A DNA stretch of 9,391 bases, from positions 1-9,391 of the forward strand of contig CAUQVP010000073.1 in the NCBI GenBank assembly GCA_963521545.1. Direction: 5' to 3'. The notes under the pieces were generated by a model. That model saw nothing but the letters and a program-made list of their open reading frames with translations, did no database searches and had not been told where the DNA came from. Shown piece after piece: positions 5,681 through 9,391 of this stretch. A program made the position numbers and the translations under genes. This DNA comes from JABCPE02 sp963521545. Lineage in GTDB: Bacteria; Bacteroidota; Bacteroidia; Flavobacteriales; Weeksellaceae. How positions within the stretch are numbered: position 1 is the stretch's first letter; each line of letters begins with the position of its first letter.

Positions 5681-7531
5681 ATGTGTGGAATAGTAGGATA
5701 TACAGGGCATAGATGTGCTTATGATATAGTAATCAATGGGCTAAAAAGATTAGAGTATCGAGGTTATGATAGTGCAGGGGTAATAGTAGAGGGACAAAAT
5801 AATGACTTTGAACTTAAGAAAACGAAAGGAAAAGTAGCCGATTTGGTTAGTATTTCTAAAGACTTAGAAGGTTCTGCTCATGTGGGTATGGGACATACGC
5901 GATGGGCTACCCATGGAGTTCCTAGTGATAGAAACTCTCATCCACATTTGTCTAATAATGGTAAAATAGCAATTATTCATAATGGAATTATAGAAAACTA
6001 TGATACCATTAAGACTATGTTGATAGAGAAAGGATTTACTTTTGCTTCTGATACAGATACCGAAGTTTTAGTTAATCTAATTCAATATATAATGGATACA
6101 CAGGAGGTGGATTTTCCTACTGCTGTGAGATATGCATTGAACGAAGTGTATGGCGCATATGCTATCACTGTGATGCATAAAGACCACCCGGGGCTTTTGG
6201 TTGTAGGTCGTTTAGGTTCGCCTTTAGCTATAGGGATAGGAGAAAATGAATATTTTGTGGCTTCTGATGCTTCGCCTTTCGTTGAATTTACCAAAGAGGC
6301 TATCTATCTTGAAGATGGACATATGGCGACGATTTCTTTAGAAAAAGGAGTAGAAATTAGAGCCATTGTGGATAATTCAGTTGTTATTCCTGAAGTTCAA
6401 GAATTAAAACTGAGTTTAGAACAGATAGAAAAAGGTGGTTATGAGCATTTTATGCTTAAAGAAATCTTTGAACAGCCAAAATCTATCCATGATACTATGA
6501 GAGGCCGTCTTTTAGTAGATGAGGGAATTATAAAAATGGCTGGAATTTGGGATTATTTAGATAAATTCACTAAAGCAGAAAGAATTATTATTGTAGCCTG
6601 TGGAACTTCTTGGCATGCGGGATTGATAGGGGAGTATCTTATAGAAGAATTTGCTAGAATCCCAGTAGAAGTGGAGTATGCTTCTGAATTTAGATACAGA
6701 AATCCTATTATTACTAATAAGGATATAGTTATTGCGATTTCTCAGTCAGGTGAGACAGCAGATACAATGGCGGCTATTAAATTAGCGAAAGAAAGAGGAG
6801 CATTTATTTTTGGAATTTGTAATGTTGTAGATTCTTCAATCTCTAGATTCTCGGATGCAGGAGCATATACACATGCAGGGCCAGAGATAGGAGTAGCTTC
6901 TACAAAGGCTTTTACTGCTCAACTAACAATATTGTCTTTACTAGCGCTTAAATTAGGAAAACATAATGGAAATCTTAGCAATGTGGATTTCATGAGTCTG
7001 ATAACAGAACTAGATGCTATCCCTAAAAAGATAGAGGATGTACTAGAATCTACACATGATTATGTTAAAAAAATGGCGAAAGATTTTGTAAATGCTTCAA
7101 ATTTCTTATATTTGGGGCGTGGTTATAATTTCCCTGCTGCATTAGAAGGAGCATTAAAGTTGAAAGAAATCTCTTATATCCATGCAGAAGGCTATCCAGC
7201 AGCAGAAATGAAGCATGGGCCTATTGCTTTGATTGATGAAAATATGCCAATAGTAATCATCGCTCCAAAAAAAGGTCATTATGATAAGATTGTGAGTAAT
7301 GTACAGGAGATTAAAGCAAGAAAAGGAAAAGTTATTTCTATTGTTAATAAAGGAGATGAGCAGGTTTCGGCAATGTCTGATTATGTGATAGAAATACCAG
7401 AAACATCAGAATGTTTTTCTCCAATAGTAGCATCCATACCATTACAGATATTAGCTTATTATATAGCTGTTTATAGGGGGGTGAATGTCGATCAGCCGAG
7501 AAATTTGGCGAAATCTGTGACAGTAGAATAA
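5681..7531 (+). CDS. glmS: Glutamine--fructose-6-phosphate aminotransferase (isomerizing)
   Basis: Converts fructose-6-phosphate and glutamine to glucosamine-6-phosphate and glutamate, the first committed step to UDP-GlcNAc for peptidoglycan and LPS. The 616-residue length is typical. It begins MCGIVGY, giving the N-terminal nucleophile Cys2 after Met removal. The glutaminase domain spans about 2-225, with GHTRWATHG at 71-79 and HNGIIEN at 100-106. Two SIS sugar domains follow: CGTSWHAG at 307-314, SQSGETADT at 354-362, then GRGYNFPAALEGALKLKEIS at 479-498 and AEMKHGPIALI at 508-518. Lys493, Glu496, His512 and Lys611 correspond to E. coli Lys485, Glu488, His504 and Lys603. The C-terminal tail PRNLAKSVTVE is intact. 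The gene is 14 bp after the DUF4270 gene. There is no room for a glmS ribozyme in that gap, and none is expected outside Gram-positive bacteria. Confidence 0.97.
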   Translation: MCGIVGYTGHRCAYDIVINGLKRLEYRGYDSAGVIVEGQNNDFELKKTKGKVADLVSISKDLEGSAHVGMGHTRWATHGVPSDRNSHPHLSNNGKIAIIHNGIIENYDTIKTMLIEKGFTFASDTDTEVLVNLIQYIMDTQEVDFPTAVRYALNEVYGAYAITVMHKDHPGLLVVGRLGSPLAIGIGENEYFVASDASPFVEFTKEAIYLEDGHMATISLEKGVEIRAIVDNSVVIPEVQELKLSLEQIEKGGYEHFMLKEIFEQPKSIHDTMRGRLLVDEGIIKMAGIWDYLDKFTKAERIIIVACGTSWHAGLIGEYLIEEFARIPVEVEYASEFRYRNPIITNKDIVIAISQSGETADTMAAIKLAKERGAFIFGICNVVDSSISRFSDAGAYTHAGPEIGVASTKAFTAQLTILSLLALKLGKHNGNLSNVDFMSLITELDAIPKKIEDVLESTHDYVKKMAKDFVNASNFLYLGRGYNFPAALEGALKLKEISYIHAEGYPAAEMKHGPIALIDENMPIVIIAPKKGHYDKIVSNVQEIKARKGKVISIVNKGDEQVSAMSDYVIEIPETSECFSPIVASIPLQILAYYIAVYRGVNVDQPRNLAKSVTVE

Positions 7532-7621
7532 AAAAATATGTAGAAAGGAAAATAATTTAAGAAAAAAATCGTTATCCTTTTTGAAAAAATAAATAAATTA
7601 TAAAAAAATAGATTTAATATA

Positions 7622-9025
7622 ATGAAAAGAATCGTTCTTTTAGTTTCCGCAGCTTTACTAACTGCGGCATGTTCCTCAGGAGGAAAAAAGGGGAATTCTG
7701 GAAGACCAGATACCAAGGGAGAATTGGTGTCTAGAGAAAGTTCAAAATCTTTTGTTGCAGCGAGACCGCACGGAATGGTAGCAATACCAGGCGGGTCTTT
7801 CGTTATGGGGCAGGCAGATCAGGACTTCACAATGACTCCAGAAAAAACCCAATTAAAGACAGTTACTGTTTCTTCATTTTTCATGGATGAAGCAGAAGTT
7901 ACTAATGCTCAGTATAGATTGTTTATCAACTATGTAAGAGACTCTATTGCTAGAACTCTTTTAGCAGAGGCTGCAGGAGGAGGACAATCTTCTGGAGATG
8001 GTAAAGGAGAAGGGCGTAATTATGCGTATTTGTCTCAAAAAGGAGATAAAGAGAACAAGTCTGGATATCAGCAGTTCTTAGAATCTCAAGGAGGTAGAAA
8101 TGGTTATAATGAGGCGAAAAGATTGGATTGGTCAGTTCCATTAGATTGGAATGTTAATCAATATCCAGATGCTAAATATGCAGAGATTTTAGAGTCTATG
8201 TATGTAGCGCCAGATAAGAGAGAAAATAACAAGAGAATTCTAGATGTTACTAAACTTCAGTACCGTTATGAGTGGGAAGACATCAAAGATGGATCTAAAG
8301 GACTTCGTTCAGAAAAGAAAACAAGTATAGCTGTTTATCCAGATACAACAGTATGGTTGAGAGATTTCAATTATGCTTATAATGAACCGCTATTTGACCA
8401 ATATTTCTGGCATATTGCATATAAAGATTATCCTGTAGTAGGGGTTACTTGGGATCAAGCAAGAGCTTTTACTGACTATAAAACAAAAGCAAAAGCAGAT
8501 TCTAATGCAAGATCTAAAAAGAGAAGACATTCTCCTATGAAATTCAGACTTCCAACTGAAGCAGAATGGGAATATGCAGCTCGTGGTGGTCTAGAAAATG
8601 CAGCTTATCCTTGGGGAGGTCCTTATTTGATGGATGATAGAGCATGCTATTTAGCAAACTTCAAACCTAAGAGAGGTAACTATATAGAGGATGAGAAAAA
8701 AGGTACATATATGTATACAGCTCCTGTTAAAAAGTTCCCTAAAAATGGATATGGACTTTATGACATGGCAGGGAATGTAGCTGAATGGACAGAATCTCCT
8801 TATAACAACTCTACTTATCAGTTCTCTTCTACATTGAATCCTTACATCTCTAACAGAGCTTATGTAGATGTTAAGAAAACTGTAAGAGGTGGTTCTTGGA
8901 AAGATATAGGATACTTATTGATGGTTGGTTCTAGAGACTGGGAGCGTAAAGACTCTGCTAGAAGTTACATAGGATTTAGAACTGTTCAAGACATACCAGA
9001 AGGAGCGTCTAAAATAAGAAGATAA
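7622..9025 (+). CDS. gldK: Type IX secretion / gliding motility lipoprotein GldK
   Basis: GldK (PorK in Porphyromonas) is an outer-membrane-anchored lipoprotein that, with GldN, forms the periplasmic ring of the type IX secretion system. The 467-residue protein has a lipoprotein signal ending LTAAC (Cys17) followed by a Gly/Ser/Lys-rich linker. The body is a formylglycine-generating-enzyme (sulfatase-modifying factor) fold: MVAIPGGSFVMG at 52-63, DEAEVTNAQYRLF at 89-101, YPVVGVTWDQARAF at 270-283, FRLPTEAEWEYAARGG at 308-323, NGYGLYDMAGNVAEWT at 375-390, VRGGSWKD at 421-428 and SYIGFR at 448-453. An insertion at about 110-265 separates the first motifs from the rest. The cysteines used by true formylglycine-generating enzymes after RGGSW are absent, agreeing with a structural role. 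It follows glmS by 90 bp with no visible terminator. It has no clear Shine-Dalgarno sequence. gldL follows 51 bp later. Confidence 0.96.
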   Translation: MKRIVLLVSAALLTAACSSGGKKGNSGRPDTKGELVSRESSKSFVAARPHGMVAIPGGSFVMGQADQDFTMTPEKTQLKTVTVSSFFMDEAEVTNAQYRLFINYVRDSIARTLLAEAAGGGQSSGDGKGEGRNYAYLSQKGDKENKSGYQQFLESQGGRNGYNEAKRLDWSVPLDWNVNQYPDAKYAEILESMYVAPDKRENNKRILDVTKLQYRYEWEDIKDGSKGLRSEKKTSIAVYPDTTVWLRDFNYAYNEPLFDQYFWHIAYKDYPVVGVTWDQARAFTDYKTKAKADSNARSKKRRHSPMKFRLPTEAEWEYAARGGLENAAYPWGGPYLMDDRACYLANFKPKRGNYIEDEKKGTYMYTAPVKKFPKNGYGLYDMAGNVAEWTESPYNNSTYQFSSTLNPYISNRAYVDVKKTVRGGSWKDIGYLLMVGSRDWERKDSARSYIGFRTVQDIPEGASKIRR

Positions 9026-9076
9026 AAAAAACAAAGAAAAAATTAAATAAAGTATAATCATTAAAAATTAAAAGTT

Positions 9077-9391
9077 ATGTTTAAATCAAAAGATGCTGTG
9101 TTAAACTTCATTTATTCAATGGGGGCAGCGGTAGTAATTTTCGGAGCGTTAGTTAAAATGACACACCTTCCTATTCCAGGTGTAAGTGGTAACTTTATCT
9201 TAGGATTAGGGCTTGCTGTGGAATGTTTCATCTTCATCGTGTTTGCATTCAACCCGCCAGCAGAAGAAACTAAATATGCATGGGAAAATGTATATCCAGA
9301 ATTAATGGATGCTAATGCAACTCCAAAACCAAGAAAGGCTGTAGAATCTAAAGTTACATCTAACATTTCTGAATTAGAAGTTTCTTTATCT
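9077..9391 (+). CDS. gldL: Type IX secretion / gliding motor protein GldL (partial, 3' end outside window)
   Basis: The first 105 residues are present with no stop before the window edge. GldL (PorL) is an inner-membrane protein that with GldM forms the proton-motive-force-driven motor for type IX secretion and gliding. Two N-terminal membrane helices are visible: about 11-28 (FIYSMGAAVVIFGALVKM) and about 38-58 (from GNF through Glu49 to VFAF). Tyr13, Lys27, His30 and the intramembrane Glu49 all fall at the positions I recall for the functional residues of Flavobacterium johnsoniae GldL. Position 59, Glu in that species by memory, is Asn here (AFNPP). The cytoplasmic part begins at about residue 60 with YAWENVYPELMDAN. 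It starts 51 bp after gldK, in the conserved gldKLMN order. The start is supported by this motif register. Confidence 0.94.
   Translation, partial: MFKSKDAVLNFIYSMGAAVVIFGALVKMTHLPIPGVSGNFILGLGLAVECFIFIVFAFNPPAEETKYAWENVYPELMDANATPKPRKAVESKVTSNISELEVSLS

Noticed and set aside
6082..6294. Minus-strand 70-residue ORF inside glmS
   Set aside because: Lies fully within the conserved GlmS glutaminase region, antisense; a chance open frame.
7573..7583. TATCCTTTTTG before gldK as a -7 promoter box
   Set aside because: Spacing inside the box does not match TAnnTTTG and the region is a low-complexity A/T stretch. Read-through from glmS is equally likely.
7492..7716. Minus-strand 74-residue ORF spanning the glmS/gldK gap
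   Set aside because: Phe/Ile-rich translation of AT-rich sequence overlapping both strong genes.
9112..9366. Minus-strand 84-residue ORF at the right edge
   Set aside because: Antisense to gldL, whose forward translation shows exact GldL motifs.

Overview
The window looks like a chromosomal segment of a low-GC Flavobacteriia bacterium, most likely a Weeksellaceae member (Riemerella, Chryseobacterium, Elizabethkingia or Bergeyella-like). The reasons are gldK and gldL of the type IX secretion/gliding machinery, a DUF4270 lipoprotein, Bacteroidota-type -7 promoter elements (TAnnTTTG), no evident Shine-Dalgarno sequences, and signal peptides cut before Gln. The genus is inferred from remembered protein similarity, not from a search.

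Layout. Bases 1-2225 are on the minus strand: idi (isopentenyl-diphosphate isomerase), followed downstream by a head-to-tail array of at least four closely related genes for small secreted proteins of about 150 residues. The last copy runs off the left edge. The first array gene overlaps the idi stop codon (ATGA), and copy 2 overlaps copy 3 in the same way, while the other junctions are 8-9 bp gaps. A divergent intergenic region (2226-2343) separates idi from the plus-strand genes. These begin with a short, ACT-less SerA-type dehydrogenase (2344-3294) that ends at a clear hairpin terminator (3319-3344). A good promoter (TTG-N22-TAACTTTG, 3346-3378) then opens a tight operon: a glycogen-synthase N-domain-like protein, a DUF4270 surface-type lipoprotein, and glmS. 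After a 90-bp AT-rich gap come gldK and the start of gldL, core genes of the type IX secretion system. gldL is cut by the right edge.

How the genes fit together. idi supplies isoprenoid precursors and serA starts serine synthesis. glmS makes glucosamine-6-phosphate for peptidoglycan and LPS, and gldK/gldL build the type IX secretion channel ring and its proton-driven motor, so the plus-strand half is largely about the cell envelope. The least explained element is the secreted-paralog array coupled to idi. Its copies combine near-constant ends with a variable middle block and look like the product of duplication of a two-gene unit followed by exchange and a short deletion. I recognise no named domain in these proteins. 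No stretch longer than 300 bases lacks a gene, and I saw no RNA gene, insertion sequence or CRISPR array.
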